From Azolla caroliniana (taxonomy: Eukaryota; Polypodiophyta), in NCBI GenBank assembly GCA_043228905.1, contig JBHGNT010000014.1, positions 15,500,001-15,564,000 of the forward strand: a stretch of DNA of 64,000 bases. The letters run 5' to 3'. Positions within the stretch are counted from its first letter, which is position 1, and each line of letters opens with the position of its first letter. Of the stretch, positions 41,914 to 53,200 are shown in pieces. Position numbers and translations under genes: made by a program. Below the pieces are notes generated by a model that had not been told where the DNA came from, ran no database searches, and worked only from the letters and a program-made list of their open reading frames with translations.

Positions 41914-42159
41914 TAACTCTCTCTCATATTACATATAATTCTATATCTACAAATTCATAGCATGTCTCCCCTCTACTTTTTATCTCTCCTCTCTCTTACT
42001 TTTTACACGAGCTTCTATACCTCCTTTCCACCCTTTCTTTTCCCTTTTCTTTTGCATGTGCACCATTAATTGCCTTTGTGTGCACACACATTGCACATGC
42101 ACATTTTGACCCCCCCTTTCGCCAGTTTTTCCCACTCTCGAGCGCGCCACATCACGACA

Positions 42160-42178
42160 TCCACCCCCACCAAACCGC
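42160..42178 (-). other. Polypurine tract
   Basis: GCGGTTTGGTGGGGGTGGA on the minus strand, the same tract as before LTR2 in the tandem array. Confidence 0.7.
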
Positions 42179-42487
42179 ACATCCTCTGGTATGTACCAAG
42201 AATGGCGGGTTGAGGGTGGTCAATAGTTCATTTCCTCCTCCTCATTGACCTCGTGGCTTGTTGTTTGCTCGCTTTATCTTCGTCAAGGTCATCGAGGTTT
42301 GGCTCCCTGTCGTGGCATTATCATTTGCACTCGTTACCACATACGACCCGAACCATCGCTTTGTGAATTTCCGCATTGAGCTATGTTGATTGTCGAGACT
42401 GCTTCATACACAATCACCTAGTCTCCTTCTTTGATTTTCTGAGGGCATAGTCAGTGTGTCTTGTTGAACTGGGCTTTGTTACTTAGC

Positions 42488-43300
42488 CTAGCTGCTTCTA
42501 ACCTCTTCTTTTGCCAACTCCAAGTCTTTGGGTCTTCTCTCAAGTTGCCTTATCCTTGTTGCTAGAAGCTCTTCTTGACTCATCTCGTTTTCCCACGGCA
42601 TCGCTACCCATGACGTGATCGTGTCTTCAATGGGCATGACTGGCTTTTGTCCGTACATGAGTTCAGTTGGCATGAAACTTGTAATTGAGCTATGAGTTGT
42701 TCTGTCGGCCCACAAGGCATAAGGTAATAACCGAGCCCAGTTCCTAACTTGCCTATCACAAGCTCTTACATGGTTTTTACAATAGGCTCGTGTTCGCGTT
42801 CTATCTTTCCATTAGCCTCTGGGTTATCGACGGTCGTTAGAGAGAGAGCTTCATTCCAAGTCGTTCAAAGAGCTCTATAGCTTCGTGAGCGTTCAACTCT
42901 CCTATGTCGGCCACTATCTTTCCCACACATCTGTACTGGCAAATGACATCCTCAAGTAAGAATTTACACACCCCCATCGTCGTTTTGTTTGCTAAGGCTT
43001 GCCCTTCTACCTGGTTTGTTAGGTCTTCTCTTGCTAGCACCAAATATTTCTTTTGGCCCACTCCCATCGGCATCGAAACCAAATCTACCATCCATTTGAA
43101 GTGTATGGTGAGTGGGTAGGTCGGGTGCAACTCTTCCCTATGGCGTATGTTTGAGTGTATCTGGCAGCTTTCACACGTCCCCACGAAATGGGCGACATCC
43201 TTGTACATTCCCGGCCACCAATACTTCTCCTTTAACTTCTCGAATGTTGCCCACGTTCCTCTATGGCCCGCACACTAGTCCACTAGTCCACTAACCACTA
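42488..43300 (-). pseudogene. Gypsy integrase remnant
   Basis: In pieces with frameshifts: AGHRGTWATFEKLKEKYWWPGMYKDV and CESCQ (zinc finger), FKWMVDLVSMPMGVGQKKYLVLARE (first Asp), KIVADIGELN (second Asp), NPEANGKIER (Glu) and WADRTTHSSITSFMPTELMYGQKPVMP. It is closely related to the pol at 15445-18405. RT, RNase H, protease and gag are absent: the integrase joins the 5' LTR remnant directly. 42180-42487 is a very decayed C-terminal part. Confidence 0.78.
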
Positions 43301-43307
43301 GTCCATT

Positions 43308-43535
43308 AACTCTCTCTTATATAATATATAATTCTATCTCTAGAAATTCATAGCCTGTCTCCCTTCTACTTTTTATCTCTCCTCTCTCTTACTTTTTACA
43401 CGAGCTTCTATACCTCTCCACCCTTTCTTTTGCATGTGCACAATTAATTGCCTTTGTGTCCACACATTGCACATGCACATTTTGACCCATCCTTTTGCCG
43501 GTTTTTCCCACTCTCGAGCACGCCACATCACGACA
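43308..43535 (-). repeat. Truncated 5' LTR
   Basis: Matches 41930-42159 with substitutions and small gaps. It breaks off at the A box of the tRNA-like module and runs into CTAGTCCACTAGTCCACTA repeats and integrase sequence. Confidence 0.75.
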
Positions 43536-43540
43536 CCGCT

Positions 43541-44400
43541 TAGAGGCGGGAATGAGAGCATATTATGCATTTGAGAACACATGTAATCATGGATATATTG
43601 AGTGTTGGGTCCTCAAGAAATACCTTTTCGACACTTTGGTGAAACCAATGCTTCTTTATGGGGTGGAAGTATGGGGTGGTAGGATCCCTAAATCCATTTA
43701 GAAAGAGTTTGAAAATATCCAAAAACATTTTATTATAAAGTTTCTACAAGTTAAGAAACAAACGCCATACACCCTCTTTCTCCTCAAGACGAGATCACTT
43801 CCCATTGAGATCATGGGAATACATGCTTAAGGTTCAAAGAAGCCCCTCACATCGACTTTCTAGAATCATTGTCATGGGTAGCAACCAAAAAGATCCAAAA
43901 GACGCATAAAAGGTTGGACGCAAGATATGGAAAAATGGTTTGGTAGATAGGATGCAATATACTTGCGTCATGATGTATCACAAGATTCCTTTGTAGAGGC
44001 CTTTTTGGAATGCCAATGTATCATGACATGGGACAAATGTGGAGGCACACGCTTCACAAATTATATTATACATGTTGCACAACTATAAGACCATATTTTT
44101 TGTGGAATACGAAAACCGTACACATCAATACATGTTAGAGTGCATCCTATTGTCTACCATTCGAACCATTGCTTCCATGCAACTTAGCTCACATGCATTG
44201 CAATGTGAGACAAGGCATTGGTGAACAATTGATGAGAGTGGTTGACTATTCACACTTAGCCCAAAACAAGTTCAAATGCCTGAGTATCACATTAAAATAC
44301 AATGTTTTGCCTTTAATCATATTTGACCATGCTTTCCACACATCTTTAGCAAAGCCCAATCCTTGCACACATTTCTCTCACAACCACAATGTGTAACCTC
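43541..44400 (+). pseudogene. LINE RT relic, right part
   Basis: Continues the relic from 39454: LEAGMRAYYAFENTCNHG, VLKKYLFDTLVKPMLLYGVEVWGG, EFENIQKHFIIKFLQVK, then IRTIASMQLSSHALQCETRHW, all typical of the region after the RT in one plant LINE group. Frameshifted throughout. The end near 44400 is uncertain. Confidence 0.7.
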
Positions 44401-45078
44401 AATTGTAACATTCATTGGTGAAGTTCTTAAACATAAAGAGTCACTATTCACTTTCATATGTATTACGAGAAATGTAATAGTTTTGGTCTAATAAGTCATA
44501 TTTGATCTCTAGGGACAATAATAAAATCTATCTACCTATTTCTTAACATAAGTAGTTTAAAATATAATTTGTCATAACTAACAAGACAATAAGACACTTC
44601 AACAATGAGATTATGAAGTTTCTCCACCAAATCAAAGATATACTTATTAGTATTAACAAGACACAAATCCTAAACTTGTTGCTAAGTTTTCCTAGTGTTT
44701 TAAAGTGACTTGCAAATTGTTGTATATATACATTGTGGTTAACACGAAAAATAAGGTTCAGAATTCCAAGGAAAACTCTCAATAGCATGTACATACTTTA
44801 TAATCAGCAAAAATTCCATAAAAGCAAAATCATATTTAGTCAAAAATTTCCACAATAAAGCATTCTTGAGTGAAACACATGATATAGATGGTCATCCACA
44901 TATGTGAATTATAGCTTTTGATGTCTAAACATTTCCTTGGTGGTCCTAGGTATTTATGATGAGATATATCTGGCTTATTCTATTAGTTTACATTTTTCTG
45001 TTTTTAGTTTACCTAAAGTGTACATCTTTATCAGAGTGAAGGCTGTAAGAACCCCATCAAAAATATAAGATCAAGATG
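44401..45078. other. No gene recognised
   Basis: AT-rich sequence without recognised TE ends. The short open frames show no family resemblance. Confidence 0.3.
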
Positions 45079-45177
45079 TTATTTTTGACTTGCTGTTTTG
45101 CTACTAGCAGAGGTTAACTCGTATAGAGTTGTCAGTGCTTCAGATACATTCCTCGATATGCGATCGTGTATCGGCTC
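45079..45177 (-). other. Possible terminal exon, 33 codons
   Basis: A pyrimidine tract ending TTCTTTCTTTTAG is followed by an open frame EPIHDRISRNVSEALTTLYE... to TAA at 45079. It could be a real 3' exon of a minus-strand host gene, but its phase does not fit the candidate exon at 49535-49581. Identity unknown. Confidence 0.25.
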
Positions 45178-45536
45178 CTAAAAGAAAGAAAAGGCAAAGA
45201 AATGCAGAAGTCAGCATCTAGATATAGGAAAGGATTGATTTAGCAATGCATGTTGAAAAATCAAAACCAACAGAACCTTTGTCTCATGAAATTCAAGCTT
45301 TTTTCCTGTAATGGTGTCATGCAACAATATATATCTGCATCAAAGCTCCATAGGTAAATATACATACCTTGCAGAGAAACATTACCATTATCTAACAGAA
45401 AAACATGTGTACTACAAGATTGTACAATTAATCCTAGGTTCTTTTGTCTACAAAATTATCATCAGTATAATGCCTCCAGTGCAATTGAATGTGATAAAAA
45501 CTCGCCAAGCTTGTTGATGTTTGCTAGTATTACAAA

Positions 45537-45587
45537 CTAGTAACCAAGTGACTGAAGGAGTTTCCTGGATGTATGGATCAATGCACC
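45537..45587 (-). other. Possible host exon end, cut by a copia element
   Basis: When the copia insertion 45588-49367 is removed, the minus strand reads VLVAALIHTSRKLLQSLGY and stops at TAG 45537-45539. An acceptor-like CTCAG or TTGCAG precedes it (49391-49381). This looks like a protein C-terminus, but it is short and unrecognised. 45178-45536 otherwise shows nothing. Confidence 0.3.
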
Positions 45588-45788
45588 TGTTGGGAATAAA
45601 GGGCCATCGTGCCTTTTATTAGTGCACGAGTGTGAACGCACTCGTACCACTCTTTTGACTTGTACATACATAATATCTAAAAACCAAAAAAAGAGGACAG
45701 CGTGCATCTCTCTCTCTCCCTTTGTCTCTCACTCAAACTCTCTCCCTCTCTGTTTTTGACCTAAACCCTAATCCTCGTGCAGCCATCA
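45588..45788 (+). repeat. 5' LTR of the rearranged copia element
   Basis: 201 bp, TGTTGGG...CCATCA, with a (CT)n stretch. An AAC spacer separates it from the PBS at 45792-45803. Confidence 0.75.
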
Positions 45789-46023
45789 AACTGGTATCAA
45801 AGCTGAGTTTCGGGTTTCTTGCAGAGCTGAGTTTAGGTTTCCTTGTAGAGCTGAGTTTAGGGTTTTTTGTAGAGCAGAGTTTAGAGTTTTTTGCAGAGTA
45901 GAGTTTAGGGTTTTCTGCAAAGCTGAGTTTAGGGTTTTCTGCAGAGCTGAGTTTAAGGTTTTTTGCAGAGCAGGTCACGTTTTCTGCAAAGGAGGTTTGG
46001 TCCTCCGTTTGGGCTAAGAAATC

Positions 46024-49000
46024 ATGACTAGCAATAGTGACAGTAGCCACCTTATGCACATCAAGAAGCTTGAGGGTGCACATAACTTTGCAGTTTGGAA
46101 AAAGCAGTGCTACAACATCCTGTTGCAAAAGAAGCATGCAAAGCATATAAAAGTCAAAGGGTAAAGCCTACAGATATGGACCAAGATGATTGGCTAGAGT
46201 TGAACGAGCTTGCACGCTCGACTATTGAGTTATCAATCTCTAATGCCTTACTTTATAATATCGAAGGTTTGGACTCCGCCTATTCTATATGGACTAGACT
46301 AGAGGAACTGTATGCCCAAAAGACGGCGGCTAGCAAAGTTTATTAGCTTAAGAAACTTATGGATTTGTGTATAACAGAGGGCACACCCATGTCAACTCAC
46401 CTCAGTGAGTTCAATTCCATTTTCAGCCAGATGGTTGCCTTGAAACGTGATTGTTTCAAATGGAAGAAAGAGAAAGGAAAGGCCAAGAAGAAAGATGATT
46501 TCATAGAAGAAAAGAGAGACATGCAACCTAGAAAAGGCAATACTAAAATTGAAGAGTTGAATGTAGTCACTCATGATAGTGATAGTGGAAATGATGTACT
46601 CTTTGTTTCATCATGCCATAGAGAACATGCTTCACTTGCAGATACGGATGGTGACATGCACACTTGGATACTCGATTCCGGTGCTTCTTTTCACGCCACC
46701 CCTCATCGTGAGTGGTTTTCAGATTACACAGGGGGTCGACACAGTGTTGTCCATCTTGGGGACAACTATGCATGTGAAATTGCAAGTATTGGCACTGTGC
46801 AATTACAGTTTCAGCATGGTTCTGCTTTCACACTTCATCATGTACGGCATGTACCTCAGCTCGAGAAGAGCTTGATTAGCACAGGACAGCTAGATGATGA
46901 TGGATTTCACACAACCTTTGGTGATGGGAAATGGAAGATTTGTAAGGGATCTAGAGTTGTTGCCAAGGGTAGTAAAAGTGATACTTTGTATCCTCTCCAT
47001 GTATCTAGTGTGAGTGATCATGTTGTTGCCATAACCGAGCAGCCTAGTTTTTCATTATGGCATGGCCGGTTGGGACACATGAGTATTGTCTCGTTTGGGT
47101 TACTTGTCATGTCTTCGTTATGCTGATTTTGAACATTGTGATCATTGCATTTCTGGTAAACATGTACAAACATCTCATAAAAAGTTTCTTTCGCTGAAGT
47201 CGTCCCCGCTTGAATTAGTACATTCAGATGTATGTCAGATGCCGGGGCTATCATTAGGGGGAAACAAATACTTAGTCACTTTTGTCGACGATGCTACACA
47301 GAAGGTATGGGTTTACCCTATTCGTAGCAAGGATGAAGTGCTCGACAAATTTCGAACATTTTTGGCATTAGTTGAGAATCAAATTGATAAGACACTTAAG
47401 TGTCTTCGCTTTGACAATGGTGGGGAATATGTGTCCAAGGCTTTTCAAGCATTTTGTGACAGAGTGTTCAGAAGGAACTCATTGCCCCTTATAATCCACC
47501 CCAAAATGGAGTTGCAGAGTGTATGAATCCGACTATTCAAGATAAGGTCCGTACTATGCTGTCTCATGCTGCGTTACCCCATGGTTTTTGGGCAGAGGCT
47601 GTTATGACAGCTGTTCACTTGATTAATCGGTCACCTAACAGGTCTTTGGGAGGGGGAATACCCCAAGAAGCGTGGTCGGGCAAGCCACCGTCATATGCAC
47701 TTGAGAGTGTTTGGCCGTGAGGCTTTTGTGCAGATTCGTAAAGAACAACGTAACAAACTTGAGCCAAAGTCGTGCAAATATATTTTCCTAGGATACGGTA
47801 ACGACGGTGAAATGGGGTATAGATTGTGGGATCCCGAGAAAAGAAAAATAGTACGCAGCAATGATGCTATCTTCCGGGAAAATCGCATGCATAAACAACC
47901 CGAAAAGACTGAGGAAGCACGTAGGGTTGTATTCCGAGAAGAAATACCTTTTAGACAGGAAAATGTGCCTGCTGTACAGCAGCAAACACCTGCTGTAAAC
48001 TTACCTGCAAATGGAGAAAATGAGGTTGGAAATGATCAGCCAGCCTTTGCCAATAATGATGAGCCACCAAATGTGCAGGAACAGCTAGAACAGCAAGCTG
48101 TGAATGCTGATTTGCAGGCTGAAATGCCTGGACTGCAAATTGAAAATGATGATTTGCAGGCTCAACAGCTACCAAACAATGAGCATTGGGTTAGGAGATC
48201 GTCTACAGTTACTAGACAGCCTGACAGATTTGTTCCTGATGCAAACAATGTGGCTGATTATGTCATGGTAACTGATTGTGGCGAACCGACTTGCTTCAAG
48301 GAAGCAACGGACAGACAGGACAATAAGAAATGGTATAAAGCCATGCTGTCAGAGATGGAATCTCTTGAGAAAAATGACACTTGGGATTTGGAGCAGTTGC
48401 CTAAAGGGCAGAAAACACTTCCATGCAAATGGGTTTATAAAATGAAGGTCATTTCTGATTCCTCGCCAAAGTACACAGCAAGATTGGTTGCAAAAGGATA
48501 CAAGCAGGAATATGGAGTTGATTTTGATGAGATCTTCTCGTCTGTGGTCAAGATGACTACATTAAGAATCATTTTGGGCTTAGTTGCAGCTGAAGATATG
48601 GAGCTCATACAGATGGATGTGAAGACCGCCTTTTTACATGGCGATCTGCATGAAGACATATATATGCAGTAGCTTGAAGGTTTTTTGGCTAAAGGCAAAT
48701 AGAAGATGGTTTGTAAGCTCAAAAGGAGTTTGTATGGGTTGAAACAAGCACCAAGAGAATGGTATCATAAATTTGATGCATTTATGCAGTCTCAAGGTTT
48801 TCGTAGAAGTCAAGTGGACCACTGCTTGTACACCAAGAAGGCAGGAGATGGCAGCCTGATTATCTTGGTTTTGTATGTTGATGATATGTTGATTGCTGGC
48901 AAGGATATTCATGCCTTGGATTCATTGAAGCAAAGCCTTCATGGCAGCTTTGATATGAAGGATCTTGGTGATGCAAATCACATCCTTGGCATGGGAATAC

Positions 49001-49222
49001 TCCGAAACCGATCGAAAGGGGTACTCTTTTTATCTCAGCAGGAGTATATCTCTAAGGTTTTGCAGCGTTTCAATATGGAAGGGGGGGAAACAATTGGGGT
49101 TCCATTGCCTCCATATTTGAAACTCAGTGCAGAAGACAGCCCTACATCTGATGATGAGAAGGCTGAAATGGCTAAGGTTCCATATGCTTCTGCCGTTGGC
49201 AGTTTGATATATGCGATGGTTG
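46024..49222 (+). pseudogene. Copia gag-pol remnant
   Basis: Gag starts at ATG 46024 (MTSNSDSSHLMHIKKLEG), shifts frame near 46130 and has TAG at 46344. A deletion joins mid-gag (FSQMVALKR) to the last Cys of the CCHC knuckle (DCFKWKKEKGKAKK), removing the finger. Protease [10 protein letters not shown]; integrase with HSDVCQ and RFDNGGEY, frameshifted near 47100, 47470 and 47690. RT reads to YMQ, then TAG at 48670 and another TAG about ten codons later. It resumes with [16 protein letters not shown] and the catalytic YVDD, ending in YASAVGSLIYAMVATR. Confidence 0.85.
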
Positions 49223-49349
49223 CTACACGGAAGGTATGGGTTTACCCTATTCGTAGCAAGGATGAAGTGCTCAACAAGTTTCGAACATTTTTGAAATTAG
49301 TTGAGAATCAAATTGATAAGACACTTAAGTGTCTTTGCTCTGACAACTA
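49223..49349 (+). pseudogene. Integrase fragment attached after RT
   Basis: KVWVYPIRSKDEVLNKFRTF... repeats the integrase segment at 47302-47420 of the same element, with a few differences. It is joined at a shared GCTACAC.GAAGGTATGGG. It ends in the middle of the second integrase Asp motif and runs into the 3' LTR stub. Confidence 0.85.
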
Positions 49350-49534
49350 ATCCTCGTGCTGCCGTCAGCAGCAACCAATACTGCAACTGAGATCCATGGA
49401 AATTCTCCATGGGCTAGATCATGATTGTTATTTTACTATCTCATAGTTCAATACTCCTATTTACCAATTTTCATTATCATGTTCATAAGATTAGATTACA
49501 CAGTATTTAGTTATTGTATATGAAGGGATTTTAC

Positions 49535-49581
49535 CGCCTTGAAAGCTCTGTTACAAGTTCAACTGGTGCCGCAGGTAATAT
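49535..49581 (-). other. Candidate host exon (47 nt)
   Basis: Acceptor TTATTTCTGCAG, coding ILPAAPVELVTELSR plus two bases, donor GTAAAATC. It joins in phase 0 with the exon at 50095-50257 across a 513-bp intron. Only one frame is open. Family not recognised. Confidence 0.45.
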
Positions 49582-50094
49582 CTGCAGAAATAAATGACCA
49601 AGATCTTATTAAGAGATATTGTTTTCTCCTCATCATTGTAAATCATACTTGAATATTTACATTCATCATTGTGAAGCTTAGAAGTAAAAAATAAAGGTTC
49701 AAATACATGAATAAACACATAATGGACTTTCAAGTTTTACAAATAAATGGAGAGATGAGATTACTGTGACCTACTCATATTGAAATTAGAATAAAATCAA
49801 GAATATTGAACCAGGCGGAAGAGGAAAGGCCAAGTGGAAAAGGTCTTAAATGATATAAAAAATAGACTTCATCATCTAGGGTGACCAAATTATGGATTAC
49901 AACCAATTACAACACACGATTCTTTTACTGTTGTGAATTTAACGGGCAATGCGCATGAAGTGGTGAAACATATGAGCTACAAAATAAAATAAACCTCGTC
50001 GTATTTGTCCATCTTGACCATCTTGTTCGCAAGTTTTTGGACTATATAGCATTCCATGCACTGGCTGAATTTAATGCATAATGTGGGTTCCTAC

Positions 50095-50257
50095 CTTGTC
50101 AGCTTGCAATAGTTGCCCAATAAAGACTTCCCATCTTCTTATGAGTGCTTCGATGATTGACAGCACCCCAGACTCCAATATAAGGTCATTCGTGCAGAAT
50201 TGGCAGAAGTCCCATGTGAATGGAATTTGGATCCTGTCTTCTATCCTTAACTCTCTC
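50095..50257 (-). other. Candidate host exon (about 163 nt)
   Basis: An open frame ELRIEDRIQIPFTWDFCQF..., through SGVLSIIEALIRRWEVF and ending LLQADK at donor GTAGGA (50094). It starts beside the 3' tail of a LINE (TTTCTTTCTTTC, 50264), so its left border is unsure and may have been cut by that insertion. Helical, not TE-like; I cannot name the protein. 49582-50094 appears to be intron. Confidence 0.45.
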
Positions 50258-50264
50258 CAAATAA

Positions 50265-53200
50265 GAAAGAAAGAAAGATATATTAACGTCTTTTAAGGAC
50301 CAAACAAGAGATTACATCTTAAGTGTTGCTCGTCTTTGAGAACAAAAAAGAAGAAGAAAAAGTATTAAGATGAAAAGAGACGAGGGAATCTGGTTTTTGA
50401 CACATGTGAGATTCTCAAGTTAGATATATTGTAGTTTTTGTCTTCGAAAGATCTCTAGCATAGGTCGGTCCAGAATTGAAATGTCTACAAAGCGAGGGAA
50501 GCACATACGATGGCGGGAGATAATGGCTTTTATCTGTCGATGACAAGGGTGTCGAGGTCATGGTTCATGGGGCCGGGGCCTACATGCACGGCAAATTGCT
50601 ATTGCCCGATCAATTGTAACCCTTTTGTTATGTCCTGGTCGGGAGCCCATTTGTGTATCCCGTGATTGACTTGTAACATTAGTAGGAGTGATGGGGCTAA
50701 AGAAAGTTGTGATTGTTCTTTGTGGATGAGCTTGTGTGGTTGTATTCTTCAACAACTTTTCCCAATGTCTCTTCAGCTCTGGCAAGAAAAGTCCTAGGCA
50801 CCATTGGTCCTCATATTCCAATACCCTGCATAGTGGGCCAAAGCCTTGTTTAAAGAGGCAATGGTATCTATCTCCCTTTGATTTCATAAAAGACACCACA
50901 GTGACAAACATTGTGTTCTTCGGATTCCACTCCCTGATTGGCAATTTCTCTCTTCTAGAGGTAGTTGTGTATATCTGCCTACCTCAATTTGTAACTGATG
51001 TGATGAAGTTCGCAGCTGCCCTATCACACTACGCAGCGCATAGGATAGATGTATGTCCATATAAGGTGGCCTAATGATGAATCCATCCTCCGATGTGTGT
51101 AAGAAGTGTCTTATAGTGGGCCATCTTTGTACCAAGTAGTATTTTGGGGCTGATCCATGTTATCTTGTTTTCCAAGTTAATAATATCAGTTCGGATCACT
51201 CTATTCTTTTCCACTTTGGTCATATTTAGATAAGGACAGTGCATTTATACTCATGTCATGTGATTCGAGCCATTGCTGCATTTCAGCATACCAACAATGA
51301 ATGTCCCCATTTTCAGCCAATTGTCTTGATGACATGAGTGCCAACCTTGGGTACCTTCGTTTAGGGAGCTCCCAAAGACGTTGGATAAATGTCACTGATC
51401 AGAACAATGCCTCGGTGATTATAGGTGTCGCTCCCATCTCTGCCCGAATTATATCGTGGAGCACCGATGCTTTGCTCCTTATCATGCGAGCAATCATTGA
51501 CACTAAAGGTCTCTCTAAAACTTTCCAATGATTTGCATTGTGAAGACTCAGTCCCCATGTTTCTACTCCATAGAGAAGAGTTGGTATGACAAGTGTATCA
51601 AATAACCATAGCTTAGTTCGTGGCTCTTGGAACTACAAATGTGCACATTGTCTCTCGGGAGCACCAAGGGCTGCATATCCACGAGAAAGTCGGGCACAAG
51701 CAGCCTCCTGTAAATGTTACTCCTAGGTATTCCACCTTTTCCTCTCCCAAGAAGAATCCCGGTTCTGATCTTGTTACCCAACTTGAGTGGTGTCAATCAA
51801 CTTTAGTTTTATCCATGTTGATTGACAAACCTTTGTCCGTACAAAATAGTTTTAAGGCATTTAGATGTCTTTGTAATCCCTCTGGAGAGTCCGAAATCAG
51901 CACAATATCATCAGCATATAGTAATATATGTATAGCAATACCTGCTAGGCGTGCTCCCAAACCCCCTTGTCTCTCTATGTAATGTGATACCTCATCTATA
52001 TAGAGACCGAAGAGAGTGAGTGATAGTGGGCATCCTTGCTTCACTCTGATTGTGCTAGTCACTGCCTCTGACAAACCCTTGGAAGACCGCACTTCCTGAC
52101 ACGATGTCGTGTTGTTCCGCTTTCGCGTAGGAAATAAGGCGGGACCACGGGGGCCCTGAACCGAGGAGCAAGAGATAGAAGAAGGCGGAGCGGGAGAAGA
52201 GCGCAAGCATAGGGCCGGTTAGGCCCGTTTGCAACTGACAGCACTTGCCAGCTGAATGAACCACTAATGTGTATATGAGCAAGATGCACACTCGCGTAAA
52301 AGAGAGACTCACAGAAACACAAAGAGAGAGAGAAACAAGAGATTCGATTCCAATAACAGTAAATGTTACAATGTTTGCAAGATTACAACCGGATAGCCAG
52401 CGATAGACCCAACCCAGACAATCACACGCCCATGCACACACACAGTAGAGTCTTTGCCGGAAAGCACACGGGCTTTCCTCGAAGCAGAGGCAACCAACTC
52501 AGAAAACCTACAGAAAACAACAATAGAGGAGGAGAGAGCTCGGTTCCCAGTCCGACAACACCTTGTCCTTACCAAAAAGCGATCCCTTTTCCGTCTTCTC
52601 CCCTTCCCTTTTATAGGCCACCAAGGAGGGACCGTTACATCCTGGTCACATCACCTTTATTCTCTGTCCCTTTGGACAGAGATCCGCTTCGATTTACTAA
52701 CCTATTAATATATTCTCCCTAGGATATAGACATCACGCCGGCCTATTCCTAGTTATGTACAGTGTGTTGGGTTGAGTGCAAACGCGTAAGTGCCGTTTCA
52801 TGCGCCGAATTCCATGATTCCACCTAAGGCCGGTTTTCTCCACGACAATAGATTCATAGAGTGCATCGATTCCCCATTGCATATCTATAGGAACACCAAG
52901 GGCTTCTAGGCGCTACATAACCTGAGCATATGGCAATGTCAAAGGCTTTTCAGAAATCCACAAAGTAGCCCTCCTCAATAAGGGCCCGGAGGGTGAATAT
53001 GTGATCCAAAGTTGTGAAACCCCTTCCGAAAGCCTGCCTGTCCAACTGAATGACAACCATTCCGCTCTGCCCATATACTCAATTCTGATTCTAGAATTGA
53101 GACATATAGTTTAGCCAAGTAATGGCCAATCATGATTGTCCTATAGTTGCTTGGCATCATGGGGTCTCCACTCTTGAGGATTGGCACAATGGTATGTTGA

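Larger units (their letters stand above)
39460..42159 (-). repeat. Long 3' LTR containing a minisatellite and a tRNA-like module
   Basis: Starts TGTCGTGATG at 42159 (minus) and by TSD logic ends at 39460, giving 2.7 kb. Its first 220 bp are repeated at 43308-43535. It includes a tRNA-like module, a possible TATA (TATAAAGGG, minus, near 41390), an AAAG microsatellite (about 41299-41325) and the 104-bp array. The extent depends on the left TSD being right. Confidence 0.6.
39460..43535 (-). mobile_element. Decayed gypsy-type element related to the tandem array
   Basis: Bounded by CCGCT at 39455-39459 and 43536-43540, and the LINE relic reads on across the site (CATHRLEAG). The minus-strand 5' LTR starts TGTCGTGATG at 43535, and a second copy of the same start follows a polypurine tract at 42159. 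The internal part is reduced to integrase remnants. The polypurine tract and LTR start are nearly the same as in the array, so both belong to one lineage. The left end lacks the expected TG, perhaps by mutation. Confidence 0.75.
45588..49367 (+). mobile_element. Dead, rearranged Ty1/copia element
   Basis: 5' LTR 45588-45788, PBS TGGTATCAAAGC at 45792, then gag-pol remnants. The 3' LTR is reduced to about 19 bp (CTAATCCTCGTGCTGCCGTCA against CTAATCCTCGTGCAGCCATCA in the 5' LTR). Flanking pentamers GCACC (45583-45587) and GCAGC (49368-49372) may be a mutated TSD. Gag is internally deleted, pol has stops and frameshifts, RNase H is missing, and an extra integrase piece sits near the 3' end. Confidence 0.85.
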
